The notes under the pieces are model-generated. The model did not search any database, was not told where the DNA came from, and was given only the letters and a program-made list of their open reading frames with translations. The position numbers were made by a program, and so were the translations under genes. DNA of 64,000 nt. Origin: Frigoribacterium sp. Leaf415 (lineage in GTDB: Bacteria > Actinomycetota > Actinomycetes > Actinomycetales > Microbacteriaceae). Of this stretch, positions 10,510 to 20,577 are shown in pieces. Numbering within the stretch: position 1 is the stretch's first letter; each line of letters starts with the position of its first letter. The stretch spans positions 427,301 to 491,300 of the forward strand of contig NZ_LMQR01000001.1 in NCBI RefSeq assembly GCF_001424645.1, read 5' to 3'.

Positions 10510-11478
10510 TCAGGCCGTGAGGGTCACGATCACGGCTTCGGGCCGGCACGAGAACCGGACGGGGGCGTAGATCGAGGTGCCCAGGCCGGCCGAGATCTCG
10601 AGGTGTGCGGTCTTGCGGGCGTGGCTCCAGGTGGTCAGTCCGCTGACCTTGCTGCGAGGCAGGTCGCAGTTGGTGACGAGGGCGCCGTAGCCGGGCACCT
10701 GGACCTGTCCGCCGTGGGTGTGACCGCCGAAGATGACGTCGGCACCGTTGTTGACGAACGAGTTCAGGACGCGTTGGTAGGGAGCGTGGGTGACGCCGAT
10801 GCTGATGGGGTCGGGCCCGCCTCGATCGTCCTGCCAACCGACGTTCTCGCGGAGGTCGTCGAGGGCGCCGGGGATGCGGTCGAGACGGTCCCAGCCGCGG
10901 TGCGCGTCGTTGACGCCGAACAGTTCGAGTCGCGAACCCCGCAGCTCGAGCGCCCGCGCCCTGTTGTTCAGGTCGAGCCAGCCGAGCTGATCGGTGAAGA
11001 AGGACTGCATCCGGTCGATGTCGAGGTCGACGGGCGTGCGGTGGGCCTTGCTCGGACCGCCGAAGTAGGCCAGAGGGTTCTTGGGGGAGGGGCCGTAGTA
11101 GTCGTTGGAGCCGTTGACGAAGACCCCGGGGACTCCCCGGAAGGGCTCGAGCGCGTACTCGAGTGCGGTGTGGGCGTCCTCGTGTCCGATGTTGTCACCG
11201 GTGTTGACGATGAGGTCGGGTTCGAGCACGGCGAGGCCGCGCACCCACTCCTGCTTCTCGGACTGCCAGGGGGCGAGGTGGAGGTCGGACAGGTGCAGGA
11301 TCGTCAGCGTCCGGGAGCCGGGTTCGAGGACGGGCAACACCTCGTGCCGCACCGTGAACCGGTTGCGTTCGACGAACACTCCCCAGGCCAGTGCGCCGAG
11401 GCCGACGGCCGCGCCCGCTGCTGCGGTCACGGCCGTCGTCTGGAGGGCGCTGGGCCCGCCGATGTTTCGTGGGCTCAC
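10510..11478 (-). CDS. Membrane-anchored metallophosphoesterase (YkuE-like)
   Basis: The product has 322 residues. A single N-terminal hydrophobic segment near 14-37 would anchor it to the membrane. Calcineurin-like metal motifs follow: HLSDLHL, VNTGDN, a variant NGSND in place of GNHE, and GGHTHGGQ. Related YkuE proteins are phosphoesterases of uncertain substrate, in some cases acting on envelope lipids. The GTG start at 11478 overlaps the stop of the penicillin-binding protein gene (GTGA), so the two are coupled; the same pair is common in actinobacteria. Confidence 0.88.
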   Translation of the reverse strand: MSPRNIGGPSALQTTAVTAAAGAAVGLGALAWGVFVERNRFTVRHEVLPVLEPGSRTLTILHLSDLHLAPWQSEKQEWVRGLAVLEPDLIVNTGDNIGHEDAHTALEYALEPFRGVPGVFVNGSNDYYGPSPKNPLAYFGGPSKAHRTPVDLDIDRMQSFFTDQLGWLDLNNRARALELRGSRLELFGVNDAHRGWDRLDRIPGALDDLRENVGWQDDRGGPDPISIGVTHAPYQRVLNSFVNNGADVIFGGHTHGGQVQVPGYGALVTNCDLPRSKVSGLTTWSHARKTAHLEISAGLGTSIYAPVRFSCRPEAVIVTLTA

Positions 11479-14033
11479 GCGCAGTTGCCCGGGTCGTTGC
11501 CGTCCTTGTCGCCGTAGACCGTCAGCCCGATGGCCGAGTCCTTCGCGACGGACGTGTTGGCGGCGGGATTCGTGGAGGCGACCTGGCAGGCGTTCTTCCC
11601 GTCTCCGGGGGTGAATCCTGCGATGGACACCTTGGACGTGTCGAAGCCGGCTCCACCGATCGACTTGACGGCGTCACCCACCTTCTGCCGCGTCACGTCG
11701 GGGACCGCTGCCGCACCGCTGCCGTCACTCGTGAAGACGGTCACCGTCGTCCCCTTGGAGACCACGGTGCCGAACGCGGGATCGGCGCCGATGACCTGGC
11801 CGGCGGGAGCCGCCGAGGGCTGGGTGCCACCGTCCGCGTAGACGAGCGAGACGCCCTTGAGGAGCGCCTGCGCGGCCGAAGGCGTGATGCCGGTCATGTC
11901 GGGCACGGCCACGCCCGATCCACGGAGGACCGAGCCCGACGCGTCACCGAAGGCGGTGCCCGGGTAGACCGTGTTGTTCACGGACTGGACGGCCTTGAAG
12001 AACTGCGGGCGGGCGTTCGCGTAGCTGCCGAAGCGGCTCTGGTTCGGTGACGTCACCGTGCGGAGGCTCTTCTTGCCACCGTCGGCGTTGCCCTGCCAGA
12101 CCACGGTGGCGAGCTTCGTCGTGGCGCCGGCGATCCAGATCTGGTCCTTGGCGTCGGTGGTACCGGTCTTGCCGATCTCGGGGTACCCGTCGGCGGGGAG
12201 GCCGCCGACGGCCGTTCCGCTCCGCCACAGTCCCTGCATGGCCACGGCAGCGGCCGCGGCGACCTGGGGGTCGACCGCCTGGTTGCAGGTCTGGGGCTGG
12301 CCGCCGATGTCGGCGCCGTTGGCGTCCTTGATGTTGTCGACGATGATCGGCGTGCAGTAGGTGCCACCCGAGGCGATGCCGGCGTAGGCCGCAGCCATCG
12401 TCAAGGGTGCGATCTCGTCGGCCGAGCCGAGGATGGCGGACGCGTAGTCGTGCAGCGGAGCGCCGTCGGCGCGGTGGACGCCGAGCTTCTTCGCCACGCC
12501 CTGGATGTCGGCGATGTCGAGCTTCTCCGCCATGGCGGCGTAGGCCGTGTTCATCGACTTCGCCGTGGCGTCGGCGACGCTCATCTGCCCGGGCTGTTCG
12601 CCGGCGTCGTTCTTGGGCGCGTACTTGTTGCCGCGGCTGCCGTTGATCGTCATGTTGAAGGTCCGCGGCTTGGCGTTCACCGACTCGTAGATCCCGTGGC
12701 CCTGTTCGATCCAGTCGATCAGCGTGAACGGCTTGTAGGTCGATCCGGGCTGGAATCCGCCCGATCCGCCGTAGTCGTAGTCCGTGCTGTAGTTGACCGA
12801 GGTCAGCGTCGGGTCGGGGCTCACGACTTCGGAGAAGGCCGTGTTCTGCGCCATGACGATGACGCGGCCCGTCCCCGCCTCGACGGAGTCCACGACGCTG
12901 CCGAGCTTCAGGCGGTTCTCGGACGCCGGGGCGAACTTGTCGATCTGGGCCTTGGCGTTCTCGGTCAGGTCGAGGTTCAGGGTCGTGTAGACGCTGTAAC
13001 CACCGGTGTTCCAGTTGGCCTGGCGTTCCTCGGGCGTGGAGCCGAGGACGGCGAGGTCCTTGATGCTCTTCTTCACGTAGTCGCAGAAGTACGCAGCCGA
13101 GGCGACGGTCACGGCTCCGCAACCCTGGGTCGGCGCCGTCAACACGACGTAGCTCTCGACCGGGGTCGCGAGGGAGGCGTCGGCCGTGGCCTGGTCGATG
13201 TCCTTCTCGGCGAGCATCGACTTGATGATGACGTCGCGCCGGGCCTTGTTGGCCGGGTACTTCTCGGGCGTCGACATGTTGCGCGAGTCGGGGTACTGCA
13301 CGATCGCGATGAGGCTGGCGGCCTCGGGGACCGTGAGGTCGGCCGCGCTCTTGTTGAAGTAGTGCTGTGCGGCGGCCTGCACGCCGTAGGTCTGGTCGCC
13401 GAAGTAGGCGATGTTGAGGTAGGCCAGCAGGATGTCGTCCTTGCTGTACTTCTTCTCGAGCCCGATCGCGAACTTCATCTCTTCCAGCTTGCGGTCGAGG
13501 GTCGTGGTGGTCGCCTCTTTGTAGGCGGCGTCCCGCTCGTCCGCGGTCGGCAGCTGCTGCGACTGCGCGATGCGGATGTTGCGCACGAGCTGCATCGTCA
13601 GGGTCGAGCCACCACCGCTCGCACCGAGCTCGCCGGCGCCTGCCGAGCCGACGGCCGCGCGCACCAGGGAGGTGACGTCGACGCCGCCGTGCTCGTAGAA
13701 GCGCCGGTCCTCGCCGGCGACGACGGCGGTCTTCAGGTTCTCGCTGACCTGGTCCCACTTGAGCTCGACGCGGTTCTCGCTGTAGAGGGTCGCGAAGGGC
13801 ACCTGCTGCCCGCCCTGGGTCGCGTACAGCGTGTTGCGCTGCTGCAGCTTGCCGATCTCGATGTACTCGGGGATCGACTCGAAGACTCCGATCGAACTCG
13901 AGGCCGTCATGCCGGCGACCGCGATGGCCGGCGTCACGCCGATGGTCACCAGGAGGCCGGCCAGGACGCTGAAGCCGACGAATCCGAAGAGTGCCCCGAT
14001 GGCGGACGTGGGCTTCGATTTTTGGGCAGACAT
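11475..14033 (-). CDS. Class A penicillin-binding protein with PASTA domains
   Basis: Bifunctional peptidoglycan synthase anchored in the membrane: a transglycosylase polymerises lipid II and a transpeptidase cross-links it. The product has 852 residues. A transmembrane helix lies near 18-45. The GT51 domain has Glu108 in EDRRFYEHGG and a second motif GGSTLTMQLVRN. The transpeptidase has Ser431 in STYK, SMN and KTGT. Two PASTA domains (starting VPDMTG and VPDVTR) end the protein and probably sense peptidoglycan. This is the PonA type. ATG at 14033 is chosen since TACCCT lies six bases upstream; an extension to 14066 is less likely. Confidence 0.93.
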   Translation of the reverse strand: MSAQKSKPTSAIGALFGFVGFSVLAGLLVTIGVTPAIAVAGMTASSSIGVFESIPEYIEIGKLQQRNTLYATQGGQQVPFATLYSENRVELKWDQVSENLKTAVVAGEDRRFYEHGGVDVTSLVRAAVGSAGAGELGASGGGSTLTMQLVRNIRIAQSQQLPTADERDAAYKEATTTTLDRKLEEMKFAIGLEKKYSKDDILLAYLNIAYFGDQTYGVQAAAQHYFNKSAADLTVPEAASLIAIVQYPDSRNMSTPEKYPANKARRDVIIKSMLAEKDIDQATADASLATPVESYVVLTAPTQGCGAVTVASAAYFCDYVKKSIKDLAVLGSTPEERQANWNTGGYSVYTTLNLDLTENAKAQIDKFAPASENRLKLGSVVDSVEAGTGRVIVMAQNTAFSEVVSPDPTLTSVNYSTDYDYGGSGGFQPGSTYKPFTLIDWIEQGHGIYESVNAKPRTFNMTINGSRGNKYAPKNDAGEQPGQMSVADATAKSMNTAYAAMAEKLDIADIQGVAKKLGVHRADGAPLHDYASAILGSADEIAPLTMAAAYAGIASGGTYCTPIIVDNIKDANGADIGGQPQTCNQAVDPQVAAAAAVAMQGLWRSGTAVGGLPADGYPEIGKTGTTDAKDQIWIAGATTKLATVVWQGNADGGKKSLRTVTSPNQSRFGSYANARPQFFKAVQSVNNTVYPGTAFGDASGSVLRGSGVAVPDMTGITPSAAQALLKGVSLVYADGGTQPSAAPAGQVIGADPAFGTVVSKGTTVTVFTSDGSGAAAVPDVTRQKVGDAVKSIGGAGFDTSKVSIAGFTPGDGKNACQVASTNPAANTSVAKDSAIGLTVYGDKDGNDPGNCA

Positions 14034-14039
14034 AGGATC

Positions 14040-14045
14040 AGGGTA
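14040..14045 (-). promoter_or_regulatory. -10 box for leaderless PBP mRNA
   Basis: Minus-strand TACCCT ends six bases before the ATG at 14033. A TTGAAA-like sequence is present about 15 bases further upstream. No Shine-Dalgarno is seen. Confidence 0.5.
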
Positions 14046-14083
14046 AGCGACATCGCCGATTTTCAAGCTGAACGGAAGCCGAA

Positions 14084-14242
14084 ATGGTCCTTTGGGAGTA
14101 CACGACGACGCCCCTGCTGGTGCACAACAGCACGGCGATCCTCAACAACTGGGGCTCCGACGGGTGGGAACTCGTCCAGGTGACCCAGGGCCCCGAGGGT
14201 GGTCCCGTCGCGTGGCTCAAGCGCCCCCGGCAGGACGCCTGA
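14084..14242 (+). CDS. Small DUF4177 family protein
   Basis: A 52-residue protein beginning MVLWEYTTTPLLVHNSTAI, with the typical W-E-Y-T start and GSDGWELV core of DUF4177. Function unknown. Its stop overlaps the RidA start (TGATG), so the two are translated together, an arrangement I recall from other actinobacteria. A GGAA lies nine bases before the start. It diverges from the PBP gene across only 50 bases. Confidence 0.8.
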   Translation: MVLWEYTTTPLLVHNSTAILNNWGSDGWELVQVTQGPEGGPVAWLKRPRQDA

Positions 14243-14712
14243 TGGCGACCGTCGACGAACGCTTGGCCGAGCTCGGCCTCGTCCTCCCGCCCGTCGCGGC
14301 GCCCGCGGGCTCGTACGTCCCGGCCCTCCGCACGGGGTCGCTCGTCTACACGGCGGGTCAGCTGCCGTTCGTCGACGGCCGGCTGCCGGCCACGGGCAAG
14401 GTGGGTGACGGTCACGGCCTCGTCCAGCCCGCCGACGCCCAGGCGATGGCGGCGACCTGCGTGCTGAACGCCCTGGCCGCCGCGGCGACGGTCCTGGACT
14501 CGCTCGACGACGTCGTCCGCGTCGTGAAACTGACCGGATTCGTGGCCTCCGATCCCGACTTCTCGGGCCAGCCCGGGGTGATCAACGGCGCCTCCGACCT
14601 CCTCGGGCAGATCTTCGGTGAGGCCGGGCGTCACGCCCGCAGCGCCGTGGGGGTCGCGGTGTTGCCGCTCGACTCGCCCGTCGAGGTCGAGCTCGTCCTC
14701 GAGGTCCGCTGA
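14242..14712 (+). CDS. RidA family protein
   Basis: The product has 156 residues. RidA (YjgF) proteins hydrolyse reactive enamine/imine intermediates made by PLP enzymes such as threonine dehydratase. Seen here are VYTAGQLPFVDGRLPATGKV near 35-54 and the C-terminal RSAVGVAVLPLDSPVEVELV strand pair typical of the longer actinobacterial RidA. The usual catalytic Arg position is less clear in this subfamily. It overlaps the DUF4177 gene and is followed by a two-way terminator. Confidence 0.88.
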   Translation: MATVDERLAELGLVLPPVAAPAGSYVPALRTGSLVYTAGQLPFVDGRLPATGKVGDGHGLVQPADAQAMAATCVLNALAAAATVLDSLDDVVRVVKLTGFVASDPDFSGQPGVINGASDLLGQIFGEAGRHARSAVGVAVLPLDSPVEVELVLEVR

Positions 14713-14734
14713 CGCGCCTCCTCGTCCGGTCACG

Positions 14735-14771
14735 ACGACGGCCCCTCCTCACGACGAGGAGGGGCCGTCGT
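14735..14771. terminator. Two-way terminator between ridA and acs
   Basis: ACGACGGCCCCTCCTC (14735-14750) pairs perfectly with GAGGAGGGGCCGTCGT (14756-14771) around the loop ACGAC. It sits between two converging genes. The same loop is used in the hairpin after tRNA-Thr. Confidence 0.8.
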
Positions 14772-14781
14772 GGTGCCGGGG

Positions 14782-16734
<1,953 letters not shown>

Positions 16735-16763
16735 CGGAAGTCCTCTCGCGTCGTTGCGTGAAC

Positions 16764-16792
16764 CGCGGCACGGAGCCGCGCCGACGACCTTA
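16764..16792 (-). promoter_or_regulatory. Candidate acs promoter and 5' hairpin
   Basis: Minus-strand TAAGGT (16787-16792) is a plausible -10. Transcription would start near 16780, exactly where a hairpin CGCGGC-TCCGT-GCCGCG (16764-16780) begins, so the mRNA end may be protected. The leader would be about 46 bases. Confidence 0.4.
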
Positions 16793-16872
16793 CTCCGGAC
16801 GTCCCGCCGGGCAGGGGCAGGCGACGCGCCCAGCACGGGAGGACGACGTGGTGTTCCGGAGTCGTTCTGGGG

Positions 16873-16878
16873 TACACT
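16873..16878 (+). promoter_or_regulatory. -10 box for the 6C RNA
   Basis: TACACT lies seven bases before the first hairpin of the RNA. It is part of CTGGGGTACACT, a relative of the CGGGGTACAG element seen elsewhere. No clear -35. Confidence 0.55.
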
Positions 16879-16884
16879 TGACGA

Positions 16885-16984
16885 GTCGGATTCAATTCCG
16901 ACGTGCGTCGCGCTGATTCCCCCCAATCGCCCGACGCACGTGGCGGCACCGGTTCCCCCCAATCGGTGCCGCCCCTCTCTTTTA
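16885..16984 (+). ncRNA. 6C small RNA
   Basis: Three hairpins follow one another. The first is GTCGGA/TCCGAC (16885-16890, 16897-16902). The second has arms CGTGCGTCG (16902-16910) and CGACGCACG (16932-16940) with an inner GATT-CCCCCC-AATC. The third has a 13-bp stem (16942-16954 with 16961-16973) closed by a CCCCCC loop and followed by CCTCTCTTTT, a true intrinsic terminator. Two stem-loops each with six cytosines define the actinobacterial 6C RNA (B11 in M. tuberculosis), a trans-acting regulator whose C-rich loops pair with G-rich ribosome sites. As I recall it also lies beside the pilus locus in M. tuberculosis. The rest of the 370-base gap holds nothing else I can name. Confidence 0.93.
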
Positions 16985-17090
16985 ACCCGGTGGTCGCCCG
17001 GGTGGTCGGTCGGCTCGTCCCCAGTGGGGGAGACGTGCGATCCATCCCCACAGCGATCTACCGATCTGTCTGTTCCCGTCGAGGGCTGCC

Positions 17091-17096
17091 TACGAT
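17091..17096 (+). promoter_or_regulatory. -10 box for leaderless pilus ATPase mRNA
   Basis: TACGAT is followed by seven bases and the ATG at 17104; no Shine-Dalgarno is present. The promoter lies downstream of the 6C RNA terminator. Confidence 0.5.
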
Positions 17097-17103
17097 CGGG
17101 ACC

Positions 17104-18186
17104 ATGTCCCATGCGCCTCAGGTCGGCACCGCCCGTCACCCGTCCCTCACCCTCGATCACCCTCCCTCCCGCTTCGCCCTGCCTCCCGTGGCAGCGCTCG
17201 GTACCGCCCGGGGTACAGAACCTCGATTCGGGGTACAGGGGCGGCTCACCCGGCACGAGCGTTCCGCGTTCGGACCCCTCGGGCGCCTCCTCGACGATCC
17301 GGCCGTCACCGACGTGTTCGTCACCGGCGGAGTCGGCGTCTGGGTCGATCGGGGCGACGGGGCCGAGCCCGAGACGAGCCTCCACCTCTCGGAGGCCTCG
17401 GCGCGGCAGGTGGCCGTGCGACTGGTCTCGCTCGGGGGACGCCACGTCGACGAGTCGAGCCCCTGCGTCGACGTGCGCCTGGGCGACGGTCTCCGGGTGC
17501 ACGTCGTCCTGCCTCCGCTGGCGGTCTCGGGGACGGCTCTCTCGATCCGCGTGCCCCGGGCCGAGTCGATGTCGCTCGTCGACCTCGATCGCCGGGGGTT
17601 CTTCCCGCCGAAAGCACTCGAGACGGTGATCGGCTGCGTGGAGAGACGGGCCAACGTCCTGGTCAGCGGGTCGGGCGGGGCCGGGAAGACGACGTTCCTC
17701 GCCGCGCTGCTGTCCGAGGCCCCCGGCTCCGACCGCATCGTGACCATCGAGGACGTCGCCGAGTTGCGACCCCGTCATCCTCACGTGGTGGCCCTCGAGA
17801 CCCGTCAGCCCAACCTCGAGGGAGCGGGTGGGGTCGACCTGTCCCGTCTCGTCCGTGAGGCGTTGCGCATGCGACCCGACCGTCTCGTGGTCGGCGAGGT
17901 CCGCGGGCGCGAGATCCGCGACCTGCTCTCGGCCCTGAACACCGGGCACGACGGAGGCGCGGGCACCGTCCACGCCAACGGTCTCGAGGACGTCCCCGCA
18001 CGGCTCGAGGCGCTCGGGGCGCTCGCGGGACTCGGGGTGGACGCACTGGCCCGGCAGGCCGTCAGCGCGATCGACGCGGTGTTCCACCTCGAGAGACGAG
18101 GCGGCCGTCGGAGGCTCGCCGAGATCGGCCACCTCGCCGTGACGCCCGACGGGCGACTGGTCGCACGGTCGGGATCACGGGGGTGA
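17104..18186 (+). CDS. Tad/Flp pilus assembly ATPase (TadA/CpaF)
   Basis: Hexameric cytoplasmic ATPase that drives Flp pilus assembly or secretion. The product has 360 residues. After a non-conserved first ~45, the N-terminal domain reads [16 protein letters not shown]. Walker A is GSGGAGKT with Lys195, followed by TIEDVAEL (Asp box), [12 protein letters not shown] (Walker B) and [14 protein letters not shown] (His box). Two CGGGGTACAG words 20 bases apart lie in codons 36-45. The ATG at 17104 fits a leaderless promoter. The next gene overlaps by GTGA, so it heads the pilus operon. Confidence 0.9.
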   Translation: MSHAPQVGTARHPSLTLDHPPSRFALPPVAALGTARGTEPRFGVQGRLTRHERSAFGPLGRLLDDPAVTDVFVTGGVGVWVDRGDGAEPETSLHLSEASARQVAVRLVSLGGRHVDESSPCVDVRLGDGLRVHVVLPPLAVSGTALSIRVPRAESMSLVDLDRRGFFPPKALETVIGCVERRANVLVSGSGGAGKTTFLAALLSEAPGSDRIVTIEDVAELRPRHPHVVALETRQPNLEGAGGVDLSRLVREALRMRPDRLVVGEVRGREIRDLLSALNTGHDGGAGTVHANGLEDVPARLEALGALAGLGVDALARQAVSAIDAVFHLERRGGRRRLAEIGHLAVTPDGRLVARSGSRG

Positions 18187-19289
18187 CCGGCGGCCCGGGT
18201 CCCGGACGCCCGGGGACCGGAGGCCCGAGGACCGGAGGCCCGAGGACCGGAGGCCCGAGGACCGGGCGCCTCGGGACGGGGCGCCTGGGGACGAGGCGGG
18301 CTCGACCCACGCCGGCCGCCGTCCTGGTCGAACGCCTCGCCGTCCTCGTCGGAGCCGGTGTCGCGCCCGCCCGGGCCTGGGGCCACGTCGGCGCGGTCGA
18401 ACCCCCGGGGGCCGTCCGACGGCTGGCCGAGGCGGTCGCGCTCGACGGCGGCGACGGCGTCGCGGTCTCGACCAGCCTCGTGTCGTGGCTCGACACCCGA
18501 CCCTTCGAGGGTGCCGTGGACTCCGAGGGGCACGATCGCACGTGGAGGCAGGTCGCCTGCGCCTGGCGCGTGGCCGAGACGAGCGGTGCACCGATGGCCG
18601 ACTGCCTCCACTCCCTCGTGTCGGCCCTGCGGGCTGCCGACGAGGCCCGCCGTGACGTCCAGGTGGCCCTGAGCGGACCATGGGCGACGGCGAACGTGGT
18701 CCTCGCCCTCCCGCCCGTGGGCCTCCTCTTCTCCTTGGGGCTGGGCTTCGACACCGGCGCGGTGCTCGTCGGCACCCCGATCGGATGGGCGTGCGTCGGC
18801 GTCGCGGGGTGTCTCGTGGTCGTGGCGCGTCGATGGAACGCCCGACTCGTCCGTCGTGCCCTGCCGTCGTCGAGGGTGCCGGGGTTGCGCCCCGAACTCC
18901 TCGCCGTGGCGCTGTCCGGGGGAGCCTCGTGGTCGTCCGGACTCGCCGCCGTCGACGAGGCGGTCGCCTCGTGCGGGGTCGAGGCCGTCGCGCCCGAGCC
19001 ACGAGGAGGCGCGGGCCCGGCCGACGAGACCGCCGACCGGGTCGAGCGGCGTCGGTGCGAGGCGGTCCTCGACCTGTCCCGTCGTGCCGGGGCGCCGGCA
19101 GGGTTGCTCCTGCGCTCCGAGGCCCGCGAGCTGCGGCTGGAGGCCCGCACGGCCGCCCAGACCGCGGCGGGTCGGCTCGGGGTCACCCTGATGCTGCCGC
19201 TCGGCGTGTGCATCCTGCCGGCGTTCCTGGTCATCGGCGTCGTCCCGCTGGTCGTGTCACTCGTGTCGTCCACAGCGGGGTCGTGGTGA
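18183..19289 (+). CDS. Type II secretion F-domain protein (fused TadB/TadC-like)
   Basis: Inner-membrane platform of the pilus machine. The product has 368 residues. Residues ~1-40 are a Gly-Pro-Arg-Thr stretch written by a 15-bp minisatellite. Two F-like halves follow: AVLVERLAVLVGAGVAPARA and a pair of membrane helices near 180-220, then LRPELLAVALSGGASWSSGL and a final membrane segment near 335-365. Most actinobacteria encode these as TadB and TadC; here both seem to be in one chain, but the family is diverged and this reading is an inference. GTG at 18183 overlaps the ATPase stop; no better start exists after the repeats. Confidence 0.75.
   Translation: MTGGPGPGRPGTGGPRTGGPRTGGPRTGRLGTGRLGTRRARPTPAAVLVERLAVLVGAGVAPARAWGHVGAVEPPGAVRRLAEAVALDGGDGVAVSTSLVSWLDTRPFEGAVDSEGHDRTWRQVACAWRVAETSGAPMADCLHSLVSALRAADEARRDVQVALSGPWATANVVLALPPVGLLFSLGLGFDTGAVLVGTPIGWACVGVAGCLVVVARRWNARLVRRALPSSRVPGLRPELLAVALSGGASWSSGLAAVDEAVASCGVEAVAPEPRGGAGPADETADRVERRRCEAVLDLSRRAGAPAGLLLRSEARELRLEARTAAQTAAGRLGVTLMLPLGVCILPAFLVIGVVPLVVSLVSSTAGSW
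18214..18288 (+). repeat. 15-bp minisatellite inside the pilus F-protein gene
   Basis: Three perfect copies of GGACCGGAGGCCCGA (18214-18258) are followed by two altered copies. A repeat of 15 bases keeps the frame and encodes five residues (TGGPR). Copy number could vary without breaking the gene. Confidence 0.9.
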
Positions 19290-19391
19290 CCGGCCGTCCC
19301 CAGCAGGGGACGACGGCCGCGGGCCAGCCGCGGAATGCCGCCAGGCTCGGATCGTCGCCGGAGAGGTGGCGACACCCACGAGAGGAACATC

Positions 19392-19652
19392 ATGACCGTT
19401 GCCGCGACCCCCTCGCCCGCCGTCCCCGCGACGAGCCCTCCGTCTTCCCCCTGCCGTACCTCGGCGGCCGGCCGCCTCGCCTCCGTCGCCCGGCGCCTCG
19501 TCCGGGCCGACGACGGTGCGGCCACGGCCGAGTACGCCATCGTCATCATGGCCGCGGTGGGCTTCGCCGGCCTGCTCGTCACGATCATGAGGTCGGACGA
19601 GGTCCGGGGCATCCTGTCCGACCTGGTCCGGTCGGCCCTGTCGGTCGGATGA
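19392..19652 (+). CDS. DUF4244 protein, Flp-type pilin
   Basis: The product has 86 residues. A positively charged leader ends in DDG-AATAEYAIVIMAAVGFAG: Gly, then Glu at +5 and Tyr at +6, the exact Flp prepilin cleavage motif, followed by one hydrophobic helix. It is therefore the likely major pilin, cleaved by a TadV-type peptidase that is not in this window. ATG at 19392 has GAGAGGAA upstream. It overlaps the TadE-like gene by ATGA. Confidence 0.85.
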   Translation: MTVAATPSPAVPATSPPSSPCRTSAAGRLASVARRLVRADDGAATAEYAIVIMAAVGFAGLLVTIMRSDEVRGILSDLVRSALSVG

Positions 19653-20041
19653 CCGCCGTGACGGCCAGGGTCCGGGGGCGCTTCGTCCGTCTGGTCCGTC
19701 TCGTCCGTCGTGTCGACGGTGAGAGGGGAAGCGCGACGGTCGAGTTCGCGATGACGATGCCCGCCGTGATCCTGGTCGTCGCGTTCGTCGTCGCGAGCCT
19801 GGGCGTCACCTCCCAGTCGGTCCGCCTCGCGGACGCCGCGGCCGTGGTGGCACGGCAGACCGCCCGGGGCGATCGCGGCTCGGTCGGGGCGACCCTGGCG
19901 CGGCTCGCGCCGGGCGCCGCGATGTCCGAGTCCGTCGGCGCCGACCTCGTCTGCGTCGACCTCCGCCGGGAGGTGCGGGTCGGCCCCGTCGGCGAGGTCA
20001 CGTTGACCTCCCGCAGCTGTGCGCCGACGGCCGGGCGATGA
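19649..20041 (+). CDS. TadE-like pseudopilin
   Basis: The product has 130 residues. ERG-SATVEFAMTMPAVILVV near residue 25 gives the TadE/prepilin-like pattern with Glu at +5, then a membrane helix and a small external domain with two cysteines near the C-terminus (LVCVD and RSCAP), possibly a disulphide. The ATG at 19649 overlaps the pilin stop, and its own stop overlaps the next gene (ATGA). TadE-type minor pilins help assembly or cap the pilus. Confidence 0.85.
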   Translation: MTAVTARVRGRFVRLVRLVRRVDGERGSATVEFAMTMPAVILVVAFVVASLGVTSQSVRLADAAAVVARQTARGDRGSVGATLARLAPGAAMSESVGADLVCVDLRREVRVGPVGEVTLTSRSCAPTAGR

Positions 20042-20418
20042 CCGTCCGCCACGTCCTGGCGAGCGACCGCGGCAGCTCGAGCGTCCTGTCGGCCGCCGGG
20101 CTCGTGACGATCACGGTCCTCGCCGTCGCGCTCGTCGGATCGCACTCGGCCCTCGCGGTCCGGTCGCGCACGGCCGGGGCGGCTGACGCCTCGGCGCTCG
20201 CCGCGGCCGACGCCCTGTCGGGGGCCGTCGTCGGTGCCGTCTGCGACCGGGCCGCCGCGACCGCGGAGGCGAACGGCGTCGCGCTCTCGGCCTGCGTCGT
20301 CGCGGGCGCGGAGGTCACGGTGGAGGTCTCGACGGCCCTCGGTCCCCTCGCCGTCAGGGCCCGGGCGACGGCCGGTCCGCCGCCCCCGACGGCCCCGCCC
20401 CGGGGTGGCGGTCCGTGA
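20038..20418 (+). CDS. Rv3654c-type TadE-like protein
   Basis: The product has 126 residues. SDRGSSSVLSAAGLVTITVL near 9-28 resembles a pilin-type leader and membrane helix, but lacks the Glu at +5. The rest is Ala-rich with a Cys pair and a Pro-rich tail (PPPPTAPPRGGGP). The family is known as a TadE-like protein of the 'helicase/secretion neighbourhood', named after Rv3654c. It is the last gene of the overlapping pilus operon. Role not established. Confidence 0.82.
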   Translation: MTVRHVLASDRGSSSVLSAAGLVTITVLAVALVGSHSALAVRSRTAGAADASALAAADALSGAVVGAVCDRAAATAEANGVALSACVVAGAEVTVEVSTALGPLAVRARATAGPPPPTAPPRGGGP

Positions 20419-20531
20419 AGAAGGCCCGAGCGTCGGGTGTGTATGGTGTGGCTGTCGGCTGCACGGCTCCCGACGTTCCTCGGGGTCGGTGGGAGCGATC
20501 GAGCACCCCGTCCTCGCCCTGCAGCCCCTCG

Positions 20532-20550
20532 CCCGGTCCGTCGGACCGGG
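20532..20550 (+). promoter_or_regulatory. 19-bp palindrome in the topA leader
   Basis: CCCGGTCCG-T-CGGACCGGG is a perfect palindrome 27 bases before the topA start. A possible -10 box TATGGT (20442-20447) lies upstream. It may be an operator or an mRNA hairpin. Confidence 0.4.
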
Positions 20551-20577
20551 TCGCCGCACCACCACCCAAGGAGTCCC

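Noticed and set aside
10078-11517. Open frames reading through the hairpin-repeat array and tRNA-Pro
   Set aside because: Products are translations of the repeat units joined to antisense of the phosphoesterase gene.
18680-20041. A frameshifted fusion of the F-protein and TadE-like genes
   Set aside because: The upstream part of this frame is a chance opening in frame +1; both real genes are intact with ATGA-type overlaps.
20437-20577. 47-codon N-terminal extension of TopA
   Set aside because: It covers the promoter-like box and palindrome; the GTG with AAGGAG matches the usual TopA N-terminus.
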